Shown: in pieces, positions 43,456 through 53,012 of the stretch
Numbering within the stretch: position 1 is the stretch's first letter
How the letters are laid out: every line of letters starts with the position of its first letter
From: Sphingobium fontiphilum
Lineage (GTDB): Bacteria > Pseudomonadota > Alphaproteobacteria > Sphingomonadales > Sphingomonadaceae
Reading direction: 5' to 3'
Length of the DNA stretch: 64,000 nt
Assembly (NCBI RefSeq): GCF_014196635.1
Contig: NZ_JACIEB010000007.1
Span: 118,571 to 182,570 of the forward strand
Notes under the pieces: generated by a model
What the model saw: only the letters and a program-made list of their open reading frames with translations
What the model was told of the DNA's origin: nothing
Database searches by the model: none
Made by a program: the position numbers and the translations under genes

Positions 43456-44681
43456 TGGTCGGCGCTCCGATAGGTGAGGGTCAGCCGGGCGCCGTCGGCG
43501 GCGACCAGGGCTTCGCGGTCGAGGACAGTGAGAGTGGCGTCGGCGAGCGCGGCATAGGCGTCGGCGATATCGACAAGGCTGGCGCGCCCGGCGCCGTAGC
43601 TGGCGGTCTCCAGCCTGACCCGCTGCTCGGCGAGCGGTTGCAGCGTGTCCCGCGCGCGCATCCACTGCTCATGATGCATGACATGGTCGGCGAGATCGGC
43701 ATCGAGGTCGGCGGCGAGCGCACGCCGGGCCGCTTCACGCTCCGCCAGTATCCGCCCGGCAGTGGCCTGGGCCGCGGCGATCCCGGCATTCTGGCGATTG
43801 CGGGTGAAGAACGGCAGGCTGACCGTCACGCCGGCCGAGACATAGTCGCCGAACCGGGGATCGCGGCGTTGATACGCGACATTCACACCGAAGTCGGAGC
43901 GCCGGCCGGCATCGGCCAAGCGCACATCGGCATCCGCCTGGCCGGCCTTGGCATCGATCATCAGCATAGTAGGAAGGCGATCGAGCCCTGCGCGCAGGGC
44001 TGCTGCATCGACCGCAAAATAGGGAATTGGCCCAGTAATTTCGGGGGCTGGATCGCCTGTCCAGCGGGTCAGCATCGCGCGTGCCCGCGCCACGTTCGAC
44101 ACCAGCTCGCTCCGGCGATCCTGCATGGCGGCAACGGCCTGCCGCCCGGCGAGGGTCTGCGCTGGCCGTGCGTTGCCCGAGGCGACTGCGCCTGGCGTCG
44201 TTCCCACCACCTGCTCGAGGCGGGACAGGACATCGTCGAGCGCGGCGAGCCTGCGTTCGGCATAGGCCAGATTGATCCAGGCCAGCGCGGTGCCAACCTC
44301 AACAGTGCGCGCCTCGACCGCGGTATCGGCCTCGGCCGCCTTGATGTCGCTATCGGCGCGCGCCTGCTGCGCGTGTCGCTTGGCGAGATTGGGAATATCC
44401 TGGGACACCCCGACCCGCGCCATCGTGAAATCGTCGCGCTGCGGCTCGAACGCGAGCGGGCCCGAGATCGGGAAGCTCTCGATACTCACCCCAAGCGTCG
44501 GATCGGGCAGCGCGCCAGCCGCGCCGCGCGTGGAACGCGCGGCATTGGCGCCGAGCACGTTGGCCTTGATCGACGGCGCCTCCTGCCGGGCGCGCTGGAG
44601 CGCGGCTTCGAAGGTGAGCGGACCGGCGAGCGCAATGCCGGGGATTGCCGCGAGCAGCGGCAGGCAAAGAAACAATCGCAT
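43452..44681 (-). CDS. cusC: CusC-like TolC-family channel, first operon
   Basis: This 409-residue protein has a signal peptide (LLAAIPGIALAG) and two TolC-type repeats (DPTLGVSIESFPISGPLAFEP, RDPRFGDYVSAGVTVSLPFF). It forms the outer-membrane exit of the CusCBA complex. The stop overlaps the cusB start. Protein architecture and motifs are the same as in the second copy (50548-51777). Confidence 0.88.
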   Translation of the reverse strand: MRLFLCLPLLAAIPGIALAGPLTFEAALQRARQEAPSIKANVLGANAARSTRGAAGALPDPTLGVSIESFPISGPLAFEPQRDDFTMARVGVSQDIPNLAKRHAQQARADSDIKAAEADTAVEARTVEVGTALAWINLAYAERRLAALDDVLSRLEQVVGTTPGAVASGNARPAQTLAGRQAVAAMQDRRSELVSNVARARAMLTRWTGDPAPEITGPIPYFAVDAAALRAGLDRLPTMLMIDAKAGQADADVRLADAGRRSDFGVNVAYQRRDPRFGDYVSAGVTVSLPFFTRNRQNAGIAAAQATAGRILAEREAARRALAADLDADLADHVMHHEQWMRARDTLQPLAEQRVRLETASYGAGRASLVDIADAYAALADATLTVLDREALVAADGARLTLTYRSADQ

Positions 44682-44816
44682 GGAAATCTCCTGATCGGAC
44701 GATCAGGCCGGCATCGCGCACTATGGCAGGCACATCAGCGGCGGCAGAATGGGGGGCATCCCGCCGCCACTACTGGCCTAGCCGTCTATGCGACCTGAAG
44801 CGGCCAGAACCTGTGC

Positions 44817-45110
44817 CTAACCGGCCGAAGAGGCCGACGAAGGCAATGCCATGCTGTGCATCTGCTTCATGCAATCAGCAGCGCCGGTGCTGCTCATCTT
44901 CATCATGTCGCAGTCGCAGCTTGCCACCCGCGCGTTATGGGGCACCCAGACGCGTCGCTGGGCCGGTCCCGTGGCACGCGGGCCATATTGCGGAACCGAC
45001 TTCCACTCATAATGGCCGGACTGTTGGCTGTGGTCGGGCTGGCCGGCGAAGGCGGTGGCCGGTGCGGCGAGGGCTACTCCCAGCAGGGCATAGAAAACAC
45101 GGTTCTTCAT
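44817..45110 (-). CDS. Small secreted Cys/Met protein at the head of the first cus operon
   Basis: The ATG at 45110 gives 97 residues with a signal peptide (AAPATAFAG). The mature part has GHYEWKSVPQYGP, then RVWVPHN and a copper-like cluster CDCDMMKM with another C-x2-Q-x-HSM. A 5'-truncated relative lies at 50223-50408 before the second cus operon, with CNCSMMKM at the same place. I do not recognise a family name; the conserved cluster and constant position ahead of cusC suggest a periplasmic Cu(I) carrier for the pump. Confidence 0.6.
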   Translation of the reverse strand: MKNRVFYALLGVALAAPATAFAGQPDHSQQSGHYEWKSVPQYGPRATGPAQRRVWVPHNARVASCDCDMMKMSSTGAADCMKQMHSMALPSSASSAG

Positions 45111-45213
45111 GACTGTAATCCTTTGGCAAATCATCGTGGTGGCCGCAGGTCCGACAGGATGTTTCGATGCGCGACGCGCGCACCGATCCTGTCAGCCTGA
45201 AGGCCGGGTTCGA

Positions 45214-45591
45214 TCAGTCAAGGAGAGTCGGTGGTTCCGGTTCGGGAGTAAGGTCGCTGCCGCGCAGGACCGTTGTGGTCGTCCAGAATGCCAGGGTTGG
45301 ACCTGCTTCGCGCGCCGCAAGCACCGGCGCGTCATTGCGCACGGCCATGGGAATGACGCAACCCATCGCGGCGATGCAGGCGAGCGTCATTCCCTTGCAG
45401 GGTTTCTCCGCGGGCTGTTGCTGCGCCATCATCTTCATGCAGTCTTCAGACATCCCGGAATCGGTCATCGCCGCCATCGCTATCGTCGCGGACACCGCAG
45501 GCGGGCCAGACGCAAAAGCGGTTTCCTGGCCGAGCAGACCGATCAGGGCTCCAAGCAGGAGAAGAAGATGAAGCGCACGTTTCACCATCAT
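45214..45591 (-). CDS. Small secreted Cys/Met-containing protein, first gene before the cus operon
   Basis: This 125-residue protein has a signal peptide (LLLLLGALIGLLGQETAFA) and a mature part with several Cys and Met (SEDCMKMMAQQQPAEKPCKGMTLACIAAMGC). It is 103 bases upstream of the next cus gene on the same strand and probably the first gene of the operon. It is not recognised as a named family. GCGTATTC lies directly before the ATG, but without the TGAGGGG block. Confidence 0.55.
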   Translation of the reverse strand: MMVKRALHLLLLLGALIGLLGQETAFASGPPAVSATIAMAAMTDSGMSEDCMKMMAQQQPAEKPCKGMTLACIAAMGCVIPMAVRNDAPVLAAREAGPTLAFWTTTTVLRGSDLTPEPEPPTLLD

Positions 45592-45627
45592 ATCCGAATA
45601 CGCTCATGTGAGAAGAGGAGCAAGATT

Positions 45628-46401
45628 CTAACTCAGTTTCCCGAGCAGGCGCCCAGTTGCGCCAGCTTCGGCGGCTAGATTACGGTTGTAAGCAAGCGGC
45701 ATGCGCGGCGACTTCCAGCGCAACGCGTCCATGATGCCGGCAAGGTCCTCGCCGCTGGCGAACAGGTCCTGGTTGAGCCCGACCCGCGTCGAATGGGCGC
45801 TGATCCCCTTAAGCAGGCGGACTAAATCGTCGGCGGTGAGATCGGGCAACGCGCCACGGTCAAACGCGCGTTGGATCATCGCGCGGTAGATCGGGCCGAC
45901 CGAAGCAGGATGGAGAGCGCCCTCCCCCACATCATACTCGACCCGGGCTGGCACCGCGGGCTTGGGCAAGGTTTTGCGCAGATCCCACGCCTCGCGACTT
46001 GAGATGCTGTCGATACGGCGGCCCTTCACCGCCGGGCGCGCCTTGTAGCGCCGGACCTGCACGCGCCGGAACAGAGGCCCATGTTCGATCCCCGCGGCAT
46101 CGCGCCATGCCGCGATCGCCGATACGGTGCGCGGGCTGAGATAGGCGGTCGCCCCCTCCCCTTCCTGGTCGCCCTTGTGGCGCAGGATCTGCAGCAGGCG
46201 CGCAGCAGGATCGATTGCCTCTTCGATATGCTCGATCGCGACCGCCACGAGCTCCGAGGCGCGCAGGCCGGTGTCGTAAGCAGTGGAGAGAAGGGCGCGG
46301 TCCCTGAGACCCGTCAAATTGTCGCCACAGGCCTCCAGGAGCGCCCTGATGTTGAGGCCGCGGGGTTTGTCCCGCTCGACGTCCTTGACCGGCCCCTTGA
46401 A
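45628..46401 (-). pseudogene. Tyrosine recombinase, N-terminal part removed by the Tn3 element
   Basis: The catalytic domain of a phage/XerC-type integrase is readable from the Tn3 inverted repeat to the stop: TGLRASELV (first Arg), HSTRVGLNQDL (His-x-x-Arg) and MPLAYNRNLAAEA (Tyr). About 257 codons remain, and the N-terminal core-binding domain is missing at the transposon edge (46402). The frame is open and continuous up to that edge as FKGPVKDVERDKPRGLN, so the gene was cut rather than decayed. It probably belonged to an older integrated element. Confidence 0.75.
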
Positions 46402-46439
46402 GAGGGCATAGCGTGGAAGGTACGCTAAACAACGCTAAG
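46402..46439 (+). repeat. Tn3-family terminal inverted repeat, left
   Basis: The 38-base end starts GAGGGCATAGCGTGG and closes with ACGCTAAG at its inner side, the TAAG ending being usual for Tn3 family repeats. It pairs with the right end at 50185-50222 with one mismatch at position 18. The transposase stop lies 20 bases inside. Confidence 0.85.
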
Positions 46440-46459
46440 GGAGAACAACCGAGGAACGC

Positions 46460-49429
46460 TTAGGCGGCGCGGCTGTCCGGCGGAAGATTGAGGGCCTTGC
46501 GGCCAGCGGAAGCGGCGGCTCGATCCCAGAGGAAATCGCCGGAAAAGGCAATATGCTCCCAGCCAACCGGCGACGTATGGACAAGCAGATCATCGGGGAC
46601 CGGGGCCGCTGCCGATCGCAGATGCTGGGCGGCGTCGGCCATGTAGATCGTGTTCCAATAGACGATCGCCGCGATGACTAGGTTGAGGCCTGATGCCCGA
46701 TATTGTTGAGCTTCATGGCTGCGGTCGATGATGCGGCCCTGGCGGAAGGTGTAGATCGCTTGCGTCAGGGCATGGCGCTGCTCGCTGTTGTTAAGGCCGG
46801 CATGGCATCGCCGGCGCAGATCGGGATTTTCAAGCCAGTCCAGCATGAACAGGGTCCGTTCGATCTTGCCGATCTCCTGTAGTGCGACGTCGAGCTGGTT
46901 CTGCCGTTCGTAGGCGGCGAGCTTTCGCAGCATGACCGACGGCGCGACGTGGCCAGCCTTGATCGACCCCACGAGGCGCAGCACGTCGTCCCATTGTTCA
47001 TTGATGATGTCGGTGCGGATACGCTTGCCCAACAACGGGGCGATGGACGGATAGGCCGAAACCGGCGCGATCGGCGCAAGCCGCCTGTCCGGAAAGTCGC
47101 GCAGGCGCGGGCAGAAGCGAAATCCCAGCATCGCGCACAGGGCGAAGACATGATCGGTCGCTCCGCCGGTGTCGGTGTAATGCTCGACGATCCTGAGATC
47201 GGTGCCATGGCTGATGAGGCCGTCGAGGACATAGGGCGCTTCATGCGTGGCGGCCGAGATCACATTGACGTGGTAGGGCCCGCGCTGATCGGAAACATGG
47301 GTGTAGAAGCTGAAGCCATGATCGACGCCATAGCGGGCGTTGATGTCGCCGCCCGATGCGCCGCGCTTCGCGCCCCTGAAGAACTGACCATCGGAACTGG
47401 ACGTTGTGCCGTCGCCCCATACCCGCGAGAATGGCAGGCGGTGGTGCGCGTTGATGAGGACGGCGAGCGCCGCGCGGTAGCTCTCGTCGCGGATATAGGC
47501 GTCATGGGTCCATAGGAGTTGATCGCGCGTGACGCCCTGGCTCGCGGCGGCCATGCGCGACAGGCCGAGATTGGTGGCGTCGGCGAGGATCGTGGCGAGC
47601 AGCGCATTTTCATTGGGACATAGCTCGCCGGTGCGCAGGTTGGTGAACGCCGAAAGAAAGCCAGTTTCCTGCGCCACCTCATGTAGCAGTTCGGTGATAC
47701 GGATGCGTGGCATCATCGCATCGAGCCGGTCGGCCAGGGCTTCGGCGTCGGGCGTTGCGATCGTGCGAACGGGGGATATCTGGAGGCGGCCGTCGCGGTA
47801 TCGCACACCCTCCAGAGCGTCGCGCTTCAGGCTCCGGGCGAATTTCTTCAGCCGCCAGTCCAGTTCGCGGCCCCGCTGTTCGAGCCATTCGCCGGCTGTG
47901 GGTGGCAGACCAAGAGCCGACACGATCGGCTTGGCCTTCGGTTCGCTTAGCAGGTAGCTGTCGAACTGGCGGTATCCCGTCGATCGTTCCACCCAGACAT
48001 CACCGGAGCGCAGCTTGTTGCGCAGATGCGCGATAGTCGCGATTTCCCAGAGCCGCCGATTGATCTTGCCGTCATCGCCCATGACGATTTTCTGCCATTC
48101 CTTGCGGAAGGGCATCGGAGCGTCGGCAGGCAGATCGCGCTTGCCCGACCTATTGAGGTCGCGCAGCATCTCGATAGCGGCAATCGTTTTCGCGCTGCCC
48201 TTTCCGGCCCTGAACTGCAGCGCTTCAAGCAGATCAGGGGCGAACTTGCGCAACGTCGCATAGCGGTCGGCCGCGACCCTCAGCGGATCAAGATTGGCGG
48301 TTTCCGCGATCGTCGCCACTTCCGGTCTGGCCTTCAGGAGGGTGTGCCATCCTACTGAGGCATCCAGGACCTCCATAGGATCTTCGCCAGTATCGACTGC
48401 ATCGGTGAGCGCGTCGATCGTCCTGCGGAAGATCAGCATCAGCCGGGCCACGTTCTTCGACGTGGCGGCATAGCTGCGCGCCTGGGCGTTCTTCGCGCGG
48501 GTGAAGATGCCGCCGATCAGCTTGTCCGCCATCTCCAGGGCGCTGTCCGTCAGCCGTTCTTCAAGATCGAGCAGGAAGGCAACGAGCGTGGCGCGTCGCC
48601 GGGAGGGAATATAGCGCTCGATCATATAGGCAGGCGACGCACGGCCTTCCCTGACATATTGCCGAAATCGGTCCGCGTGGATGCGGCCCGCGACGTCGGG
48701 GGAAATGCCGATCTTCCGCACCTGCCTCAGACGGTCGAGGATCTGGCGGACGTGATCGGGCTTGGCCGCGACGGGGATGGTCTTAAGCAAGGCGAGATGG
48801 CTCATGCCGCCGGCGGCGTCGAAGAGCTGATCGAGGGCCTGGACCTGTTCGGCGCTGAGATCGGCGATCAGGGCGTGGGCGGCCTGCTTGCGCGCGCGGG
48901 CACGTCCCGCGCTGCTGGCGCGTTCGATGGTGGAGATGGACGGCAGCAAAATCCGGGCCTCGCGCAGGGCGGTGACCACGCCCATCGCAATCGTCATCCC
49001 CTTGTCGGTCGCCCATGCCGTTCTCGCGGCCGCCTCGACCATGAAGGGAATATCGGCCCGGGTTGGCCCCCGAAGCCCCAAACGCGCCGCCAGCTCACGG
49101 GCATGATCCGTCATTGTCTGATCCCGCGCCGCATAGTTGGCCAGCTCGGTTACGTGCAGACCAAGTTGCTCCGCGACGAAAGCGGCGAGATCATGGGGTA
49201 TTGCTCCCCTGTCCTGTATCAACTGCGCAAGCGTGATGCCCGGGTGCCGCAGGAGCGCGAGTTGCAGCGCCACGCCCAACTGGTTCCGTCGCTCCCGTCG
49301 CGCGCCGATGATCTCGATATCGGAAGGCTCGAAGGTATAGAGCCGGGCCAAATGGTCGCGATCGGTCGGGATGGCGAGTATCTGATCGCGTTCGCTCTCG
49401 GTCAGGAGTTGATGCTTGCGCTTCGTCAT
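46460..49429 (-). CDS. tnpA: Tn3-family transposase
   Basis: The likely start is the ATG at 49429 (MTKRKHQLLTESERDQI), giving 989 residues, the normal size for Tn3 TnpA; an in-frame ATG exists 20 codons upstream. N-terminal DUF4158-type sequence (LGVALQLALLRHPGITL) is followed by the DDE catalytic region (WTHDAYIRDESYRAALAVLINAHHRLP, WGDGTTSSSDGQFF, GGATDHVFALCAMLGFRFCPRLRDF). It cleaves and joins the transposon ends. The coding strand is opposite to the resolvase. Confidence 0.92.
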   Translation of the reverse strand: MTKRKHQLLTESERDQILAIPTDRDHLARLYTFEPSDIEIIGARRERRNQLGVALQLALLRHPGITLAQLIQDRGAIPHDLAAFVAEQLGLHVTELANYAARDQTMTDHARELAARLGLRGPTRADIPFMVEAAARTAWATDKGMTIAMGVVTALREARILLPSISTIERASSAGRARARKQAAHALIADLSAEQVQALDQLFDAAGGMSHLALLKTIPVAAKPDHVRQILDRLRQVRKIGISPDVAGRIHADRFRQYVREGRASPAYMIERYIPSRRRATLVAFLLDLEERLTDSALEMADKLIGGIFTRAKNAQARSYAATSKNVARLMLIFRRTIDALTDAVDTGEDPMEVLDASVGWHTLLKARPEVATIAETANLDPLRVAADRYATLRKFAPDLLEALQFRAGKGSAKTIAAIEMLRDLNRSGKRDLPADAPMPFRKEWQKIVMGDDGKINRRLWEIATIAHLRNKLRSGDVWVERSTGYRQFDSYLLSEPKAKPIVSALGLPPTAGEWLEQRGRELDWRLKKFARSLKRDALEGVRYRDGRLQISPVRTIATPDAEALADRLDAMMPRIRITELLHEVAQETGFLSAFTNLRTGELCPNENALLATILADATNLGLSRMAAASQGVTRDQLLWTHDAYIRDESYRAALAVLINAHHRLPFSRVWGDGTTSSSDGQFFRGAKRGASGGDINARYGVDHGFSFYTHVSDQRGPYHVNVISAATHEAPYVLDGLISHGTDLRIVEHYTDTGGATDHVFALCAMLGFRFCPRLRDFPDRRLAPIAPVSAYPSIAPLLGKRIRTDIINEQWDDVLRLVGSIKAGHVAPSVMLRKLAAYERQNQLDVALQEIGKIERTLFMLDWLENPDLRRRCHAGLNNSEQRHALTQAIYTFRQGRIIDRSHEAQQYRASGLNLVIAAIVYWNTIYMADAAQHLRSAAAPVPDDLLVHTSPVGWEHIAFSGDFLWDRAAASAGRKALNLPPDSRAA

Positions 49430-49437
49430 GCCGTTTC

Positions 49438-49543
49438 CTGTCCACAAAAGGTCATCTGGGCCTATGGACAGCGAGGAGTAAAGAGACATAGTATGTGGAC
49501 GGATATGGGTGGGGCGCAGCGGCTGCCCTCCATAGCGTCCACA
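49438..49543. other. Candidate resolvase recombination (res) site
   Basis: Between tnpA and tnpR lie two inverted-repeat pairs: CTGTCCA...TGGACAG (49438-49471, 34 bases) and TGTGGAC...GTCCACA (49494-49543). They share TGTCCA/TGGACA halves, as resolvase subsites do. The position between divergent tnpA and tnpR is where res sites are found in Tn3 elements. Subsite boundaries are approximate. Confidence 0.55.
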
Positions 49544-49569
49544 GAACGACCGTTTGGGAGACGTGCGGC

Positions 49570-50139
49570 ATGGGTGATATTCTGGGCTATGCCCGCGTCA
49601 GCACCGGCGATCAGGACGTTGCGGGCCAGACCATGCGTCTGGAGAAGGCTGGCGCCATCAAAATCTTCACCGATGTCATTTCAGGTAAGAGCATGGAACG
49701 GCCCGGTCTGGCTGAGCTAATCGCCTATGCCCGCAAGGGTGACACGCTGGCGGTGGTCCGCCTCGATCGGCTTGGGCGCTCGCTTGCCGAACTTCTCACC
49801 ACGGTTGAGACGCTACGCGGTCAGGGCATCGCGCTCCTGAGCCTTGAAGAAAAGATCGACACTTCGTCAGCTGCCGGCGAGCTCATCTTCCATGTGTTTG
49901 GGGCCATCGCCCATTTTGAGCGACGGCTGATTTCTGAGCGAACCAGAGATGGTATTGCCGCCGCCCGTGCTAAGGGCAAACAGCCTGGCCGTCAGCCGCT
50001 GGACATGTCCAAAGTGGATGCGGCCATCAAGCTGGTCGAAGCTCGTATCTCGCCTACCGAAGCAGCGCGGCAACTCGGCATCGGCCGATCGACCATTTAT
50101 CGCGAAATGCGTAGGATGGGAATCGAACGGCCCGCCTGA
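49570..50139 (+). CDS. tnpR: Serine resolvase of the Tn3 element
   Basis: The ATG at 49570 (MGDILGYARVSTGDQ) gives 189 residues, normal for Tn3 resolvases. The catalytic serine is S10 in YARVSTGDQ, followed by the conserved VVRLDRLGRSLAELL and ERRLISERTRDGIAAARAKG. A C-terminal helix-turn-helix (SPTEAARQLGIGRSTIYREM) binds res. It resolves cointegrates formed by the transposase. Confidence 0.92.
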   Translation: MGDILGYARVSTGDQDVAGQTMRLEKAGAIKIFTDVISGKSMERPGLAELIAYARKGDTLAVVRLDRLGRSLAELLTTVETLRGQGIALLSLEEKIDTSSAAGELIFHVFGAIAHFERRLISERTRDGIAAARAKGKQPGRQPLDMSKVDAAIKLVEARISPTEAARQLGIGRSTIYREMRRMGIERPA

Positions 50140-50184
50140 TTAAGCGCCCGTCCGTTCGCATCGAGCGTTCGCCATGCGTTCTCG

Positions 50185-50222
50185 CTTAGCGTTGTTTAGC
50201 GTACTTTCCACGCTATGCCCTC
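50185..50222 (-). repeat. Tn3-family terminal inverted repeat, right
   Basis: The reverse complement starts GAGGGCATAGCGTGG and pairs over 38 bases with the left end (one mismatch). It lies 46 bases after the resolvase stop and is followed directly by the truncated Cys/Met gene. Confidence 0.85.
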
Positions 50223-50408
50223 CATTGGGAATGGCAATCGCGCCCGACCCCCGGCCCGAACAAGTCCAACCTTCCCCAGCAGATCCGGGTCTGGATCAAG
50301 GATGGCGGCACCGAGGTGGCAGACTGCAACTGCAGCATGATGAAGATGAGCGCGGCCAATTGCATGATGGACATGCCGGGCAAGCGCGCCATGCCTTCGG
50401 CTGGTTAA
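50223..50408 (+). pseudogene. 5'-truncated Cys/Met protein gene at the head of the second cus operon
   Basis: Right at the edge of the transposon an open frame of 61 codons reads HWEWQSRPTPGPNK, QQIRVWIKDGG and then ADCNCSMMKM to the stop at 50408. It aligns with the second half of the protein at 44817-45110 (HYEWKSVPQYGP, RRVWVPHN, SCDCDMMKM). The signal peptide and the promoter have been lost to the Tn3 element. The following cusC gene starts 139 bases later, so the second cus operon has also lost its native upstream region. Confidence 0.7.
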
Positions 50409-50547
50409 AGCGATTGCCTGGCCGATAACGAAAAGCAACCTGGCCAGGCGCGTGTCGCCGGCGGAGTATTCGCATGCTTCGCCGGCGCACGTTTTGCCCC
50501 TGATTGTTTGACGTTTCGGTCCGGCCTCCGCCGATCAGGAGAGCTCC

Positions 50548-51777
50548 ATGCGAAAGATTTTTCTGGCGCCGCTGCTCGTGGCCATCCCGGCCGCCGTGCT
50601 GGCCGAACCCATGACGTTCGATGCCGCGCTCGACCGCGCTGCACGCGAAGCGCCGTCGCTTGCAGCGAGCGAGGCGAGCGTCGAAGCCACGCGGTCGACG
50701 GCAATTGCCGCCGGTCGGCTGCCCGATCCGACCTTGGTGGTGAGCCTCGAGAATTTCCCTGTTTCGGGGCCACCTGCTTTCACATTGAACAGGGACAGCA
50801 TGACAATGTCACGCGTCGGAATCGAACAGGCGTTTCCCAATCCCGCCAAGCGCCGTGCTCAACAGGGGCGAGCACAAGCAGACATCGGCGTGGCCGAGGC
50901 CGATCTGGCGGTCGATGCCCAGAATGTGCGGCTCGAAACCGCGCTAGCCTGGGTCGATCTCTACTATGCCAAGCGGCGCCTTGCCCAACTTGAGCGGCTC
51001 GACGCGAGCCTTGGCGATCTGCAAGCTACCGTCACGGCGAGGCTCGCGTCTGGTTCGGCACGTCCTTCGCAGGCGCTTGAACCCGAGCAGTTGCGCGCAG
51101 CCATCAACGACCGTCGCAGCGAGCTCAGGGCCGATGTAACCAAGGCGCAGGCGAGACTTGCGCGCCTTACCGGCGACCCCGACTCCGATGTTACCGGGGA
51201 CCCGCCGGTGCTTGAGGTGTATGGTCCTGCTTTGCGGACCCATGTGGCTTCCCTACCTCGACTTCAGGCTCTGGACGCCCGAGCCCGTGCTTCCGAGGCG
51301 GATGTCACGCTTGCCCGCGCTGACAAACGCCCGGACTGGCGGGTTGGAACATCCTATGGTCGTCGCGCTCCCGCTTATGGCGACATGGTTTCGGTCACGG
51401 TCAGCATCGATCTGCCATTCTTCGCAAAGCGCCGGCAAGATCCCTTGATCGCCGCGCGCGAAAGCGAGGCGCAACGTGCTGGGTTGATGCGCCAAGCTGG
51501 AGAGCGTGACCTCTTGGCCGAACTCAATGCCGACCTTGCGGACTATGCCTTGCATCACCAGCGGCTGATGAATGCGCGCGATACATTGGTGCCGCTCGCC
51601 AAGCGCCGGGCCGAACTCGACATGGCGAGTTACGCCGCGGGCAAGCTCGATCTCGGAAGTGCTTTGCTATCGAGCCTGGCGCTCGCCGAAGCCGAAGTCG
51701 ATGCGCTTTCGCGCGAAGCCGAGGTCGCCCGCGACGCGATCCGGATCAACTACACTTATGGAGGAGTTCGGCCATGA
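50548..51777 (+). CDS. cusC: CusC-like TolC-family channel, second operon
   Basis: This 409-residue protein begins MRKIFLAPLLVAIPAAVLAEP, a signal peptide, with a GGAGAG site upstream. TolC-type repeats match the first copy (DPTLVVSLENFPVSGPPAFTL, PAYGDMVSVTVSIDLPFFAKRR) at many positions but are not identical. The stop overlaps the cusB start. It is the first complete gene of the plus-strand cus operon. Confidence 0.88.
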   Translation: MRKIFLAPLLVAIPAAVLAEPMTFDAALDRAAREAPSLAASEASVEATRSTAIAAGRLPDPTLVVSLENFPVSGPPAFTLNRDSMTMSRVGIEQAFPNPAKRRAQQGRAQADIGVAEADLAVDAQNVRLETALAWVDLYYAKRRLAQLERLDASLGDLQATVTARLASGSARPSQALEPEQLRAAINDRRSELRADVTKAQARLARLTGDPDSDVTGDPPVLEVYGPALRTHVASLPRLQALDARARASEADVTLARADKRPDWRVGTSYGRRAPAYGDMVSVTVSIDLPFFAKRRQDPLIAARESEAQRAGLMRQAGERDLLAELNADLADYALHHQRLMNARDTLVPLAKRRAELDMASYAAGKLDLGSALLSSLALAEAEVDALSREAEVARDAIRINYTYGGVRP

Positions 51778-53012
51778 CGCTGGACAGGACAAACGCAATG
51801 CGCTGGGGCACCGGGGTGCTGGCAGTCACGATGCTTGCCGGTGGTGGCGGCTATTGGCTCGGACAAAAAGGCGGCCCGGCCACGACTGAAACGGGATCGG
51901 CCCAATCGGGTCGCAAGATCCTCTACTGGTACGATCCGATGGTGCCGGCCGAGCACTACGATAACCCCAATTCGCTCTCGTCGATGGGGATGAAGACCGT
52001 GCCCAAATATGCCGACGACGCCCCCATGGGCGATGCGATGCCCGGCGTCAGCGTCGATCCCGCTGCGCGGCAGAATCTTGGCATGCGCGTGGTCGCGGCC
52101 GAAATGGGCGCCTTGCCCTCTGCCCTCACGGTTACCGGCACGATCGACTTCAACCAGCGCGACGTGGCGATCGTCCAGGCCCGGTCCGGCGGCTTCGTCA
52201 CCCGCGTCTACGCCCGCGCGCCCGGCGATGTGATCGGCGCGGGCGCGCCCATCGCCGACCTCCAGCTGCCCGAATGGGGCGGCGCGCAGACCGAGTTCCT
52301 TGCCGTGAAGAGGCTCGGCAAGCCCGAGCTGACCGCCGCCGCACGCCAGCGGCTGCGGCTGATGGGCATGTCCGATGCGCTGATCGGCGAGGTCGAACGG
52401 ACGGGCCGGACCAATGGCACGGTGACGATCCGCTCGCCGATCGCGGGCGTGATCCAGTCGCTCGACGCGCGTCAGGGTGTAACGCTCGGCGCGGGCCAGA
52501 CGCTCGCGCAGGTCAGCGGCATCGGCACGGTCTGGCTCAACGCCGCCGTGCCCGAGGCGCAGGCGGGTATGGTCCGCGTAGGCCAAAGCGCGAGCGCCAC
52601 GCTGACCGCCTTTCCGGGCGAAAGCTTCGCCGGACGGGTGAGTGCGATGCTGCCCGCAGCGCAGGCCGACAGCCGCACGCTGACGGTGCGGATCGAACTC
52701 GCCAACCGTGGCGGACGGCTGCGACCCGGCATGTTCGCTGCTGTCGCATTGGGGAGCGAGGGAGGTCAGGCGCTGCTGGTGCCGAGCGAAGCGGTGATCA
52801 GGACGGGCGCGCGCACTCTCGTCATGCTGGCGCTCGCCGATGGACGCTATCGTCCGGCCGAGGTCCGCACCGGCCGCGAGGGCGGCGGCAAGACCGAAGT
52901 GCTGGCTGGGCTGGCCGCAGGCGAAAAACTCGTCGCCTCGGGCCAGTTCCTGCTCGATTCCGAAGCGAGCCTGACCGGCATTGCCGCCCGGCCAATCGGA
53001 GGCGGTCAGTGA
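51774..53012 (+). CDS. cusB: CusB-like adaptor, second operon
   Basis: This 412-residue adaptor has an N-terminal membrane anchor and the CusB segment [21 protein letters not shown] with Met ligands. It ends after the adaptor domains ([31 protein letters not shown] end) and has no C-terminal CusF domain, unlike the copy at 41953-43455. The stop overlaps the GTG start of cusA as GTGA. Confidence 0.9.
   Translation: MTLDRTNAMRWGTGVLAVTMLAGGGGYWLGQKGGPATTETGSAQSGRKILYWYDPMVPAEHYDNPNSLSSMGMKTVPKYADDAPMGDAMPGVSVDPAARQNLGMRVVAAEMGALPSALTVTGTIDFNQRDVAIVQARSGGFVTRVYARAPGDVIGAGAPIADLQLPEWGGAQTEFLAVKRLGKPELTAAARQRLRLMGMSDALIGEVERTGRTNGTVTIRSPIAGVIQSLDARQGVTLGAGQTLAQVSGIGTVWLNAAVPEAQAGMVRVGQSASATLTAFPGESFAGRVSAMLPAAQADSRTLTVRIELANRGGRLRPGMFAAVALGSEGGQALLVPSEAVIRTGARTLVMLALADGRYRPAEVRTGREGGGKTEVLAGLAAGEKLVASGQFLLDSEASLTGIAARPIGGGQ

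Larger units (their letters stand above)
46402..50222. mobile_element. Tn3-family transposon (tnpA, res, tnpR)
   Basis: A 3.8-kb element bounded by 38-bp inverted repeats with one mismatch carries a Tn3-type transposase, a resolvase and a candidate res site between them. No passenger gene is visible. The five bases outside the two ends differ (TTGAA at left, CATTG at right), so the expected 5-bp target duplication is absent. Both flanking genes are truncated exactly at the repeat ends, and belong to different genes, which suggests recombination after insertion rather than a single clean insertion. Confidence 0.85.

Noticed and set aside
45594..45605. GCGTATTC before the 45214-45591 gene as a further ECF promoter
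   Set aside because: No TGAGGGG block exists 14 bases upstream; the -35 position reads TTGCTC.
52274..53008. N-terminal extension of the second cusA frame
   Set aside because: It overlaps cusB in another frame and has no similarity to RND pumps.
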